Source of the DNA: Candidatus Accumulibacter proximus
Lineage (GTDB): Bacteria > Pseudomonadota > Gammaproteobacteria > Burkholderiales > Rhodocyclaceae
Length of the DNA: 64,000 bases
Assembly: GCA_016709675.1 (NCBI GenBank)
Contig: JADJMH010000005.1
Span: 372,001 to 436,000, forward strand
Direction: 5' to 3'
Below the pieces are notes generated by a model that searched no databases, was not told the DNA's origin, and worked only from the letters and a program-made list of their open reading frames with translations. Positions 16,483 to 25,517 of this stretch are shown one piece after another. The stretch's first letter is position 1, and each line of letters opens with the position of its first letter. The position numbers and the translations under genes are program-made.

Positions 16483-17946
16483 ATGGTTTCTCCTTTCTCC
16501 CCTGATGACACTTCGCCAGCTTCTGGCGGAAAGAAGGTGTCGACCGTCATCCTGGATCTGGCTGCGTATGCGTTCAAGAATCCGTTGGCCTTGTTTTCGA
16601 GGGATGCCCGTGCGGCCTCGCTGATGCTGGCAGGTGCAGCGTGGAACAGCGCCGTTGGTGACCAGGTGTCATGCGAGCAGTTTCGTCGCCAGTTGGCCGA
16701 GGCCGATGCGAAAGGATCGGTTCCCTGGACAAAGCTGCGCGCAAATAGCGCCGCCGAGCTGATTGCACTGTTGGTCGAGTTCAAGAAAGAGAGACATCCC
16801 GACGACTACCGCCGCATCGTCTCGCTCGACTTGAAGCCCGATGGGGTCGTCCGCGCGATCTGGCAAGAACCGGAGCCGGCGAGCGCTGGAGCGGCTGCCG
16901 CAACGCCGATTTCGGGCAAGCAAAGCGGCGTGAGGCCAACCGGCCCCCGGGTGCCAACCGCCGTGCCAACTTCCCCGCCACTTCCGGTCGTGGCAGAAGT
17001 CACCACACCGCAGACGGTTTCCGCGGGCAACGCGACCTCGGCTCGCAAGGTGCCACGGCGGCAACCGATCGCAGACAAGCTGCTGCGGGCGATGAAGCGA
17101 TACTCGCGAGACAAAGTCGTCGACCTGGCGGCAGTCATTTCTGGCGGGAGGAATGCGGAAGACCTGCAGCGGACGATCGTCAGTCAGGAGGCCCTCGCCA
17201 GGCTTCATTCTGCGCACGCCCCCTATGTTTACGCGCAAAACGTGGTTTCGGTGTTGTCGGAACAGCTCACCGGGCTCAAGGAGATGAACAGCCTGGCCCG
17301 GCTCATCGAGGAGGCGGAGGAAGAGTGCATGCCGGGCGGCCCGCCGATGAGTCCGCTGACGTCGTCGTACTTTACGTGCTGGGCGTTCTTCGACGCGTGC
17401 GTCGGGATAGGCAAGGAAACGATCGGCAGCGTCGGGATCGCGGTGGCTTCGGCTTTCGGGATGCATAGCGAGCTACTACGCGTGATCGGACTGATGCAGC
17501 AGTCGCGTATGGGAATCTACGTACACCAGGGTCTAGACAAAGACGCCGTGTTGCTACGCGAACTGGTGACGGGCCGCTCGGTGAGAGCGATCTCGCCCGC
17601 TGGTTACATGGGACAGAAGGGCGAGCTGTGGTACGTCCGCGTGCTGCCGCCGCCGTCCCCCGCGATGCGCGAGCACGTCGCGTTCACTACTCCCTACCTG
17701 CTGCTGAAGGCAAACGAGTACGAATGGCAGAGCTACTTCCGCCGAACGCTTCCGGATGCGTCGCAAGAGGCGCGAATCGAGGCCTACGAACGTCACATGA
17801 AGTACGGACCGTCGCGAAAGTACTGGAACGAGTTCGTTACGGAGGCATACGTCAATTTCCGCAGCGATGTCATCTACCTGACCGGTTTGCCTGACATCCC
17901 CGAGAGTCTGCCGCATTCCTCAGCAAATAGGGACTTGTGGAGGTAA
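16483..17946 (+). CDS. Hypothetical protein with conserved-looking C-terminal domain
   Basis: A 487-residue protein with a plausible Shine-Dalgarno (ggaggcaagg) before the ATG. The N-terminal ~125 residues are globular (YAFKNPLALFSRDARAAS). A Pro/Ala/Thr linker spans ~126-200. The C-terminal ~280 residues form a separate domain with LTSSYFTCWAFFDACVGIG, SRMGIYVHQGL, GELWYVRVLPPP and HVAFTTPYLLL. No metal-binding, nucleotide-binding or transmembrane motif is obvious. The last domain looks like a conserved uncharacterised family, but I cannot name it. It stands alone between a repeat element and the LOV gene, so context does not help. Confidence 0.6.
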   Translation: MVSPFSPDDTSPASGGKKVSTVILDLAAYAFKNPLALFSRDARAASLMLAGAAWNSAVGDQVSCEQFRRQLAEADAKGSVPWTKLRANSAAELIALLVEFKKERHPDDYRRIVSLDLKPDGVVRAIWQEPEPASAGAAAATPISGKQSGVRPTGPRVPTAVPTSPPLPVVAEVTTPQTVSAGNATSARKVPRRQPIADKLLRAMKRYSRDKVVDLAAVISGGRNAEDLQRTIVSQEALARLHSAHAPYVYAQNVVSVLSEQLTGLKEMNSLARLIEEAEEECMPGGPPMSPLTSSYFTCWAFFDACVGIGKETIGSVGIAVASAFGMHSELLRVIGLMQQSRMGIYVHQGLDKDAVLLRELVTGRSVRAISPAGYMGQKGELWYVRVLPPPSPAMREHVAFTTPYLLLKANEYEWQSYFRRTLPDASQEARIEAYERHMKYGPSRKYWNEFVTEAYVNFRSDVIYLTGLPDIPESLPHSSANRDLWR

Positions 17947-18156
17947 GGCGATTTCCGGGAATGAAGTTGCGAGGTCGTGAGCAACGAACAAGACTTGATC
18001 GTGCGAGCGAAGCTGGTCGAAACCTACCCGCACGATCAGGCCACCGGCTATGGCCCGCCCCGGGTCAGTTTTGCGGCGCGCTGACCGTCATCCGGCCAAC
18101 ATAATCTCCTTGAGCCCGCCTGGAGCAAAGGGGGGTCCAGATCGCACGCTTGCACG

Positions 18157-18591
18157 CTAGGCGAAGCTCACCTGGTCGGAATCCTCGTTGCTGGCCCCGG
18201 GCGGATGGTCCATGTCGTACTGAACACCCAGGTAATAGATGACCGTGCCCGCACGATCGACCAGCGGCCGGATCGAAAGCCGGTTGCGGAACAACTCGCC
18301 GTTCTTGCGGTAGTTGCGCAAGGTGACGACGCACGCTTCCTTGTTCGCCAGCGCCGCCCGGATCGTTGCCAGCGCTTCCTGATCGCGGTCTTCGCCCTGC
18401 AGAAAGCGGCAGTTGCGGCCGACGATCTCGTCCAGCGAGTAGCCGGACATTTCCTCGAAGACCTTGTTGGCATACACGATCGGGTTGTCTGGCAAGTCCG
18501 GGTCGGAGAGCGTGATGCCATTGACGCAGGCATCAAGAATCTGCGTCAGCACGTAGGGAATCAAACCGTCGTCTTTTGCCGTAGTGAACAT
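18157..18591 (-). CDS. Stand-alone short LOV (PAS) blue-light photoreceptor
   Basis: The ATG at 18591 is chosen over a GTG at 18597 because the purine-rich site (aggggagg) lies 5 bases before the ATG. The 144-residue protein is one PAS/LOV domain with short ends. The flavin-binding core motif GRNCRFLQG is complete, with the adduct-forming cysteine at C61. FMN contacts are present at N93 (NYRKNG) and N103, and the switching glutamine at Q124 (YLGVQYD). There is no fused kinase or GGDEF output domain. Short LOV proteins of this size are known from Pseudomonas putida. It presumably binds FMN and signals through dimer rearrangement; its partner is unknown. Confidence 0.92.
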   Translation of the reverse strand: MFTTAKDDGLIPYVLTQILDACVNGITLSDPDLPDNPIVYANKVFEEMSGYSLDEIVGRNCRFLQGEDRDQEALATIRAALANKEACVVTLRNYRKNGELFRNRLSIRPLVDRAGTVIYYLGVQYDMDHPPGASNEDSDQVSFA

Positions 18592-18643
18592 GCGCACCTC
18601 CCCTGCAATTCATAACCTCCGAGCAATGCCATCGCTTGCCGCA

Positions 18644-19099
18644 TCACTCGCCGTGGTCCAGCATTTCCTTTTCGATCAGCAACTTCAGTTTGCGTACTGT
18701 GCGCTTGGCGCCGTCCTGGACGGCAATGCGAATCAACTTCTCGAATGGACGCAAGCGGCCTTCGAGAACCTCGACCTCGAAGCTGAAGCTGATCCGGGTC
18801 GATGAACTGACGTCGTCGAACTCATAGAGCGAGCGATAAGGCGCCGAAACACCCTTGAAACAGACGCGTTTGAGCGGTTCCAGATCGGCCACCTCGAAGA
18901 TCGATTCGGAGCGGTGTCCCTGGTCGACGCGGACCTGTCGCGCCTGGTAGCCAAGGCGCACCGGGCCGGTCGACAGGGCTTCGAGCTCAACCACTTCGGG
19001 CGACCAGCGCGGATAGTTCGCCACGAAATCCAGCGCGACGAACTGGTACACGCGCTCAATCTCCTCGAACACGACAACGTCAGCTTTAGCGATGATCAT
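18644..19099 (-). CDS. SRPBCC / polyketide cyclase-like protein
   Basis: The start at 19099 (MIIAKADVVV) overlaps the stop of the upstream glycosyltransferase-like gene (ATGA at 19096-19099). The 151-residue protein fits the helix-grip START/SRPBCC fold: an N-terminal strand, YQFVALDFVANYPRWSPEV, a run of beta strands (VRLGYQARQVRVD, ISFSFEVEVLEG) and a long C-terminal helix rich in Lys/Arg. Such proteins bind hydrophobic ligands, but many are uncharacterised. Coupling to a glycosyltransferase-like gene suggests a shared lipid or small-molecule substrate; that is inference. Confidence 0.75.
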   Translation of the reverse strand: MIIAKADVVVFEEIERVYQFVALDFVANYPRWSPEVVELEALSTGPVRLGYQARQVRVDQGHRSESIFEVADLEPLKRVCFKGVSAPYRSLYEFDDVSSSTRISFSFEVEVLEGRLRPFEKLIRIAVQDGAKRTVRKLKLLIEKEMLDHGE

Positions 19100-20196
19100 C
19101 CGACGTCCTCCCGCGTGAGCCACGGCAGCAGGGCTTGTGCCGCTTCGTCGGCACCCGACGGAACGGGCGCTGGTGGCGCGTCTTGCTGCCACAAGGCGGC
19201 CAGTGCCCCCTCGATATGGCCCGCGAGCAGATGTGCCTGACTGATTTCCCTGCATCGTGCATGCCTCTGCAGCCAGCTTATCAGGCAATCCTGTTCCGGC
19301 CAATCCTGCCGGCGCAGATACAGCACCGGCGTCCGGTTGCAGGCCGCTTCGGTGAATGTGCCGTAGCCTGGTTTGGCAATCACTGCATGCACGGAGCGCA
19401 GTATATCGGTGAACGGTCGGTCCAGAGGGTCGAAGTCGCTGGCGCTCGGGCATGCCAGCCGCCAGGCTTGCGGAACCAGCCAGCGGACGCCGGCAACCGA
19501 TGGCCACTCGGCGATCGGCAGCTGCATGTCGATGCCGCCGAACGCGATCAGGACCAGCCGTTCGTCGCTGGCGCAGCGCAGTTGCTCGCGCAGCGCCTGG
19601 CGACATTCCCTCCCCAGGGCGGCGACGGGACCGATGTTGTGGACACGCGACAGCTCAGCCATGGCCATACCTGGCGTCAGCCGCAGGAAGCAGGCAGCAC
19701 CGTTGTACGCGGTCAGCATCTGGTGATGAATCACCGCCGCCCACTTTTCGCCGGCGAAGAAATGGGCAAACAGCTCGGCCCAGTTGAGCGAGCACATCGC
19801 AACCGATGCGATGCCGGCACGAGCGGCGCCGGCCAGCGGCAGGTAGGCGACATCGCTGAGCACCAGGTCCGGCTGCAGCTCAGCCAGCAGTCGGGCTTCG
19901 GCGGCAACCCGGCTCTCCCAGTCGGCATGTTGGCTGCGGTAGGCCAGGGCGGTTGCTGCCAGGTCGACCCGGGTCGCATCGTGCATCACGTAGCCGAAGT
20001 CGCTGCTCGCCGTCAGGTGCGTGAATTCGATCGCCAGGCGGGACTGCAGCGTCCCGGTGGGCAGCCCACTGCGGATGGTGAAACGCATCGCCGGTAGGCG
20101 TCGCCCTAGCGCGTTGAGCACCGGTGCCGCTTGTGCCAGGTGGCCGAAACCGTGTGCCGAGATGTCGACGAAGAGATGCGGTCGGGGAGTGGCCAT
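19096..20196 (-). CDS. Glycosyltransferase-like protein (GT-B fold, MurG/UGT type)
   Basis: The start at 20196 (MATPRPHLFV) is the first reasonable ATG past the neighbouring U32 gene end. The 366-residue protein begins with a nucleotide-sugar GT-B signature, FVDISAHGFGHLAQAAPVL. Near the C-terminus it has VIAKPGYGTFTEA, the usual donor-binding Gly-rich loop, followed by PVLYLRRQDWPEQ. The middle holds LVLIAFGGID, the start of the second Rossmann domain. The same two-domain pattern occurs in the N-terminal region of L-arabinokinase-like proteins. Substrate cannot be told. It is translationally coupled to the SRPBCC gene and lies 8 bp after the U32 gene. Confidence 0.75.
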   Translation of the reverse strand: MATPRPHLFVDISAHGFGHLAQAAPVLNALGRRLPAMRFTIRSGLPTGTLQSRLAIEFTHLTASSDFGYVMHDATRVDLAATALAYRSQHADWESRVAAEARLLAELQPDLVLSDVAYLPLAGAARAGIASVAMCSLNWAELFAHFFAGEKWAAVIHHQMLTAYNGAACFLRLTPGMAMAELSRVHNIGPVAALGRECRQALREQLRCASDERLVLIAFGGIDMQLPIAEWPSVAGVRWLVPQAWRLACPSASDFDPLDRPFTDILRSVHAVIAKPGYGTFTEAACNRTPVLYLRRQDWPEQDCLISWLQRHARCREISQAHLLAGHIEGALAALWQQDAPPAPVPSGADEAAQALLPWLTREDVG

Positions 20197-20204
20197 CGCC
20201 TGCT

Positions 20205-21521
20205 TCAGACAAAGCGCGCCAGCATCGCGCCGGGTAATTCGGCAGGCAAAGGAATCCATACCCGATGGCCGCTGCCCGGAGCGACGCCGATGTCGCCGCC
20301 ATCGATGTTCTGCATTCCCGCCAGTGCGAACTGCCGGTTGCCTGAGGGATGAATGAGTTCGAGCCGATCGCCAACCGAGAAACGGTTCTTGACCTCGATC
20401 AGGGCGAGCTTCCGCGGGGCATCCCAGGCCAGAATGTCACCCACGTAGAGGCTGCGCCCCGATTCGGAATGGCCGCGCAGGTAGTTCTGCATCTCATGCT
20501 CGTGGTGACGTTGGTAGAAGCCGTCGGTGTAGCCACGATTGGCCAGGCCATCGAGTTCGCCGAGCAAGCCGGGGTCAAATGGCCGCCCGGCGAAGGCATC
20601 ATCGATGGCGCGCCGATAGACCTGTGCGGTGCGCGCCACGTAATACGGGGATTTGGTGCGCCCCTCGATCTTCAGTGAATCGACACCGATCTCGGTCAGA
20701 CGGCGGACATGCTCGACCGCTCGCAGATCCTTCGAGTTCATGATGTAGGTGCCGTGCTCGTCTTCGTCGATCGGCATCAGTTCGCCTGGACGCTCCTTTT
20801 CTTCGAGCAACCACCGGCGATTGGTGACTCCGGCGGCGGGCAAACTGGCAGCGCGAAGGTCACCTGCAGCATCCTCAGCCCCTGCCTGTAGCTTGTAATC
20901 CCAGCGGCAGGAGTTGGTGCATGTCCCCTGATTGGGGTCACGATGGTTGAAGTATCCGGAAAGCAGGCAGCGGCCCGAGTAGGCGACGCACAGCGCGCCG
21001 TGGACGAAGACCTCGAGTTCGATGTCTGGGCATTGCTGGCGAATCTCGGCCACCTCGTCGAGCGACAGTTCGCGCGACAGGATGATCCGCGTGATGCCAA
21101 GCTTCTGCCAGAAACGGACTGCGGCAAAGTTGACCGTATTGGCCTGCACCGAGAGATGGACCGGCATTTCCGGCCAGGTCTCGCGAACCAGGTCGATCAG
21201 CCCCGGGTCAGCCATGATCAGTGCGTCGGGCTTGAGGGCGACGACCGGCGTCATGTCGCCCAGATAGCTATGCACCTTGCGGTTGTGCGGCAGGACGTTG
21301 CTCACCACGTAAAGCTTTCGGCCGGCGGCGTGCGCTTCGCCGATGGCGCTGGCAAGCTGGTCGATGTCGCCGAAGTCATTATTGCGTACCCGCAGGCTGT
21401 AGCGCGGCTGCCCGGCGTAAACCGCGTCGGCCCCAAAGGCCAGGGCTGTGCGCAGCATCGCCAGCGAGCCGGCGGGGGCGAGTAATTCGGGAGCAGAGAG
21501 CACGGCTGCGGCGGCAGACAT
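20205..21521 (-). CDS. trhP: U32 family protein (TrhP/YegQ-like, tRNA hydroxylation)
   Basis: The start at 21521 (MSAAAAVLSA) gives 438 residues, close to E. coli YegQ (453). Typical segments are LLAPAGSLAMLRTALAFGAD, HLSVQANTVN, SRELSLDEVAEI, VFVHGALCVAYSGRCLLSGY and GTCTNSCRW, the last two carrying the conserved cysteines. In E. coli, TrhP takes part in prephenate-dependent tRNA uridine 5-hydroxylation. The gene is divergent from RNase G, with ~70 bp between start codons that must hold both promoters. Family is certain; assignment to TrhP rather than another U32 subgroup rests on length and the C-terminal domain. Confidence 0.85.
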   Translation of the reverse strand: MSAAAAVLSAPELLAPAGSLAMLRTALAFGADAVYAGQPRYSLRVRNNDFGDIDQLASAIGEAHAAGRKLYVVSNVLPHNRKVHSYLGDMTPVVALKPDALIMADPGLIDLVRETWPEMPVHLSVQANTVNFAAVRFWQKLGITRIILSRELSLDEVAEIRQQCPDIELEVFVHGALCVAYSGRCLLSGYFNHRDPNQGTCTNSCRWDYKLQAGAEDAAGDLRAASLPAAGVTNRRWLLEEKERPGELMPIDEDEHGTYIMNSKDLRAVEHVRRLTEIGVDSLKIEGRTKSPYYVARTAQVYRRAIDDAFAGRPFDPGLLGELDGLANRGYTDGFYQRHHEHEMQNYLRGHSESGRSLYVGDILAWDAPRKLALIEVKNRFSVGDRLELIHPSGNRQFALAGMQNIDGGDIGVAPGSGHRVWIPLPAELPGAMLARFV

Positions 21522-21593
21522 CCGGAGAGGGTGAGGGACAGGGTAGAATGCGGCAAAGTGAAATCTTACTCCCATTCCCCAGATCGCCCCGCC

Positions 21594-23048
21594 ATGTCCG
21601 AAGAGATACTGATCAACTTCACGCCGCAGGAGACACGCGTTGCCGTCATGCACCAGGGCGTCGCGCAGGAGCTGCATATCGAGCGTAGTGCCAGTCGCGG
21701 CTTCGTCGGCAACATCTATGTCGGACGCATCGTTCGCATTCTGCCGGGGATGCAGTCAGCTTTCATCGACATCGGTCTTGGCCGCACCGCGTTCTTGCAC
21801 GTGGCCGACATTCGTGAGCCACGCCCCAGCGATGAGCCGCTGCGACCGATCGAGCGCCTGCTCTTCGAGGGTCAGAGCATCCTCGTGCAGGTCATCAAGG
21901 ACCCGATGGGCAGCAAGGGCGCGCGTCTGTCGACGCAGGTGTCGATTGCCGGGCGCATGCTGGTCTACCTGCCGCAGGACAAGCATATCGGCATCTCGCA
22001 GCGCATCGAGCGTGAGTCCGACCGCGAAGCGCTGCGGGAGAAACTGGGTCGCCTGGTACCGGGGGAGGAGCCGGGCGGTTTCATCGTGCGCACCATGGCC
22101 GAGAGCGCGACCGAGGCTGAACTTGCCAAGGATATCGAGTACCTGCGCAAGCTCTGGCGCGACATCCAGATTCAAGCGAAAACCGCCGCCCCGCCTTCGC
22201 TGCTCTATCAGGAGCTGTCACTGGCGCAGCGTGTACTCCGTGACTTCGTCAACCCCGAGACCGCACGCATCGTCATCGATTCACGCGAGAACTTCCAGCG
22301 GTTGACCGCGTTTGCCGCCGAGTACACCCCGACAGTGGCGCCATTGCTCGAGCACTACACCGGGGAACGGCCGCTGTTCGACCTGCATGGCGTCGAAGAC
22401 GAGCTCCAGAAAGCACTCGCCCGCCGCGTCGATCTCAAGTCGGGCGGCTATCTGATCATCGATCAGACCGAGGCGATGACCACCATCGACGTCAATACCG
22501 GCGGTTTTGTTGGCGTGCGCAACTTCGACGACACGATCTTCAAGACCAATCTCGAGGCAGCCCAGACGATCGCGCGCCAGCTCCGCCTGCGCAACCTTGG
22601 CGGCATCATCATCATCGACTTCATCGACATGGAGAACGAGGAACATCGGACGGCAGTCCTCAGCGAGTTCAACAAGGCGCTGGCGCGTGACCATACGCGC
22701 CTGACGGTCAATGGCTTTACGGCGCTCGGCCTGGTCGAAATGACCCGCAAGCGGACGCGCGAGTCTCTGGCGCACGTGCTGTGCGAAGAATGCCCGACCT
22801 GTGGTGGTCGTGGCGAGGTCAGAACGGCACGCACCGTCTGTTACGAAATCCTGCGCGAACTACTGCGCGAAGCACGCCAGTTCAATGCGCGCGAATACCG
22901 CGTGCTCGGCAATCAGGCGGTTATCGATCGGTTTCTCGACGAGGAGTCTCAGGGTCTGGCGATGCTCTCGGATTTCATCGGCAAGCCGATTTCGCTCCAG
23001 GCCGAGCCCAGCTACTCGCAGGAGCAGTACGACATTGTGCTGATGTGA
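21594..23048 (+). CDS. rng: Ribonuclease G
   Basis: The start at 21594 (MSEEILINFT) gives 484 residues against 489 in E. coli. It has an N-terminal S1-like domain (NIYVGRIVRILPGMQSAFID), the DNase I-like catalytic core with TTIDVNTGGFVG and IIIIDFIDM (catalytic aspartates), and the zinc-link CEECPTC motif that joins dimers. RNase G matures 16S rRNA 5' ends and takes part in mRNA decay. The long C-terminal scaffold of RNase E is absent, which decides for G. The next segment is the left boundary of the mobile element. Confidence 0.95.
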   Translation: MSEEILINFTPQETRVAVMHQGVAQELHIERSASRGFVGNIYVGRIVRILPGMQSAFIDIGLGRTAFLHVADIREPRPSDEPLRPIERLLFEGQSILVQVIKDPMGSKGARLSTQVSIAGRMLVYLPQDKHIGISQRIERESDREALREKLGRLVPGEEPGGFIVRTMAESATEAELAKDIEYLRKLWRDIQIQAKTAAPPSLLYQELSLAQRVLRDFVNPETARIVIDSRENFQRLTAFAAEYTPTVAPLLEHYTGERPLFDLHGVEDELQKALARRVDLKSGGYLIIDQTEAMTTIDVNTGGFVGVRNFDDTIFKTNLEAAQTIARQLRLRNLGGIIIIDFIDMENEEHRTAVLSEFNKALARDHTRLTVNGFTALGLVEMTRKRTRESLAHVLCEECPTCGGRGEVRTARTVCYEILRELLREARQFNAREYRVLGNQAVIDRFLDEESQGLAMLSDFIGKPISLQAEPSYSQEQYDIVLM

Positions 23049-23180
23049 GGTTGCGTGGCGTCCTGCCACCTCTCACTTGCCACGCGAAAACGCCAAGAAA
23101 ACAAGGTGTTTGCGGGTTTCTCTGATTTTCAGGTCTCTTGACGTCTCACCCCGTCCTGCCAAAATTTGGTAGCTGGAGTG

Positions 23181-23200
23181 GTAGCTAGATGGGTAGCTGC
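23181..23200. repeat. Candidate left attachment repeat
   Basis: GTAGCTAGATGGGTAGCTGC lies 26 bp before the integrase start and matches 18 of 20 bases of the sequence at 30881-30900; the inner 13 bases AGATGGGTAGCTG are identical. Just upstream a further GGTAGCT occurs at 23168. Direct repeats next to a tyrosine integrase are the normal form of att sites. Confidence 0.5.
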
Positions 23201-23225
23201 TACACCAGAACAATCGGGGGTACAC

Positions 23226-24477
23226 ATGGCACGAAACAAAGGGCTGCTATCGGACCTGCAGATCAGGCACTGGATCAAGGCGGGCACACCACTGGCCAAG
23301 GCTGACGGCAGTGGTCTGACCTTCACGCTATCGGCCGCAGGCTTGGCGGGCTGGATTCTTCGCTACAGCCACGGTGGCCGCAGACGTGAGTTATCGATTG
23401 GCCGCTACCCCGACATCAGCTTGGCGGATGCGCGGGGAATCGCCACCATCAAACGCCGAGATCATGCAAGGCCGCAACCCGGCCGCCGACAAGCAGAAGG
23501 CCAAAGCTACCGCTGCGAAGGACTTGACGGTGCGCGAACTGGTCAAGGACTACAGGACGAAGAAGCTCGTGAATCTGGCCGAGAGCACGCAGGTGAGCTA
23601 CGGGCGCCACCTCAAACGCATTGAGAACAAGCTCGGCGCCCTGACGGTGCGCGAGGTCGAGGCCTCTGACGTGGTCGCGCTGATCGAGGCCAGCTCGCTG
23701 ACCTGGGGCGAGTCCAACATGCTGCTGATCACCACCAAATGCCTGTTCACCCACGCCTGCGGTAAGCGGTTGGTCAACGCGAATCCGTGCCACGGCATCA
23801 TGCTTTCGGCGTTGCTGGGTGAGCGCCCACCAAAGCGACAGCGCCTGATGCTGACCAAGGAAGAACTGCACCTCCTGCTGAACGCTGGCATGCGCAGACG
23901 CAACATGCTGATTATCCGCATCCTGCTGGCCACCGCCGTGCGCAGCGCCGAGCTCTACAAGGCGAAGTGGGAGGACGTGCAACTCGAAGAAGCACGCTGG
24001 CACATCCCGAAAAGCAAGACCGGTGCGGCGATGGATATTCCACTACCGTCTGTCGTCGCCGGATGGTTCAGGGAACTGCGCGAGATGGCCGGTGAATCGG
24101 CCTACGTGCTGCCGGCCTGGACGCGGGGCCGCGCTGCGCGAAACGGCGGCGACACCTACGTCAGCAAGGACAGCATCCGCGAAGCCATCGGCTATTGGCT
24201 CGACATCGAAAAGCCAGCGGTGCGCCGCTTCACGCCGCACGACCTGCGCAGCACGATGAAGTCGCACATGCGGGCGCTGGGTGTGCCCAGGGATATTTCG
24301 GAGATGTGCCTGAACCACAAGCTGTCGGGCGTGGAGGGTATTTACGATCTGCACACCTACTTCGACGAGCGCAAGGCGGCATTGGAGAAGTGGGCGCGGT
24401 TTCTGCTGGATTGCGAGGCTGGGTGCAAGGAGGCGCCGATCAGTGGGGCGGAAATCGTACCGCTCAAGATGGTGTGA
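23226..24477 (+). pseudogene. Tyrosine integrase with N-terminal arm-binding domain, frameshifted
   Basis: The N-terminal part (MARNKGLLSDLQIRHWIKAG, then LTFTLSAAGLAGWILRY and RRRELSIGRYPDISLADAR) is the DUF4102 arm-binding domain in the frame starting at 23226. After about base 23450 the frame breaks and the rest continues in the next frame (AEIMQGRNPAADKQKAKA to 24477). One missing base near 23448-23456 explains it. The second part is a complete catalytic domain: R in TAVRSAELYKAKWE, HDLRST, and a C-terminal LNHKLSGVEGIYDLHTY with the tyrosine. Full length would be ~416 residues, normal for this family. Either the integrase is recently inactivated, or it is a sequencing error. Confidence 0.85.
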
Positions 24478-24515
24478 CCGAGCCCACCGTGCCCGGTCAA
24501 CACCTTTTTTCGACT

Positions 24516-25517
24516 CTACTCGGCCGGGGGGCCTTTTCCGTCCTTCGGCTTGCGGAACATCGCCGCCCCTAAGTACGCGGAAGATGCGCGCTTGCGCTGA
24601 TGCCCGGCAGGCCTCGAAACGGCACGGCGCGCCGACGCTTCGGCTTCCGGCGCCAAGGCGCTGCCGCCGCGCACCGGCGGCTGTTGCCCAGAGTGCACCA
24701 CGAACTCGTCGATCAAGGCCTCGTGCCGGAGACCGTGCGCGGTGACACCCAGTTCGCGCGCCGTGATGCCGAACTTCACCAGCACGTAGTCGAAGCGACG
24801 CAGGTTCCGCTTGAGGTCGTTGGTCGGATCGCCCATGTGCGCCTCCGGCCCCGCCGCCACCGCTTGAGCGTACTCGATGGCGGCAACGCGCTGCAGCGTG
24901 TTCAGCGGCACAAAGCGCTGGCGGCCGTTTTTGGCGCCCTGCCTGACCCAGACATAGCGATCCGCCTCCCTCTCGCTCTCCGGCAGGCCCGTCGACTCGA
25001 AGGGCACGATGCAGGCATTCGGCCGCAGCATCACCGATTCCTTGCGCCGCAGACCGAATGCCCGGATCAGCCGCAACGAGGCGCCGACGTATGAGTCGTA
25101 GGTGCAGACCTGGTCGATTAACGCCTCAATGTCCACACCTTGCGCCGACCAGCTCTTGTCCCGCTCGGCTGCCTCGTGGCGCTGGTACTCCTCGATTTCC
25201 AGTCCGTAGTGCGCCGGCCCGCGCACAAAGCCGTTCTTGCCCAGCCACTTGGCCAGGCCCCGCAGGAAACTGAGATAGGTCTGGATGGTGGCCGGCTTCA
25301 GCTTGTCCTCCCGCCACACCTGCACCATGGCGTGGACGTGCTTCTGGCCGAGGTTGCGGGGATCGGGCAGCGTCTTGAAACCCGCCCTTTTGTGCAGGTC
25401 TCGGAAAAGCCGCCGCAGGAAGTCGGCCCGCTCTTGGCGGGTCTTGTGCGACACGGTCTTTGTCAGGGCGGTGTGCTGCTGGTTGAACAGCTTGAGCAGC
25501 ACCTCCAGCACTTGCAT
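24516..25517 (-). CDS. Second site-specific integrase (Integrase_1 type)
   Basis: A 333-residue protein converging with the frameshifted integrase. The N-terminal SAM-like segment has RQERADFLRRLFRDLHKRAG and QTYLSFLRGLAKWLGKNG. The catalytic region has IRAFGLRRKESVML (Arg I), KNGRQRFVPL, HGLRHEA (His-x-x-Arg) and SAYLGA with the probable nucleophilic tyrosine. This arrangement matches the integrase-domain proteins found in integrative elements rather than classical phage integrases. The frame is open upstream of the ATG at 25517, so a slightly longer protein from a non-ATG start is possible. It probably serves another recombination step of the element. Confidence 0.8.
   Translation of the reverse strand: MQVLEVLLKLFNQQHTALTKTVSHKTRQERADFLRRLFRDLHKRAGFKTLPDPRNLGQKHVHAMVQVWREDKLKPATIQTYLSFLRGLAKWLGKNGFVRGPAHYGLEIEEYQRHEAAERDKSWSAQGVDIEALIDQVCTYDSYVGASLRLIRAFGLRRKESVMLRPNACIVPFESTGLPESEREADRYVWVRQGAKNGRQRFVPLNTLQRVAAIEYAQAVAAGPEAHMGDPTNDLKRNLRRFDYVLVKFGITARELGVTAHGLRHEALIDEFVVHSGQQPPVRGGSALAPEAEASARRAVSRPAGHQRKRASSAYLGAAMFRKPKDGKGPPAE

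Noticed and set aside
17977..18084. 35-codon GTG-started frame (YPHDQATGYGPPRVSFAAR end) between two genes
   Set aside because: Too short and without a homologue I know; might be a gene remnant but not supportable.
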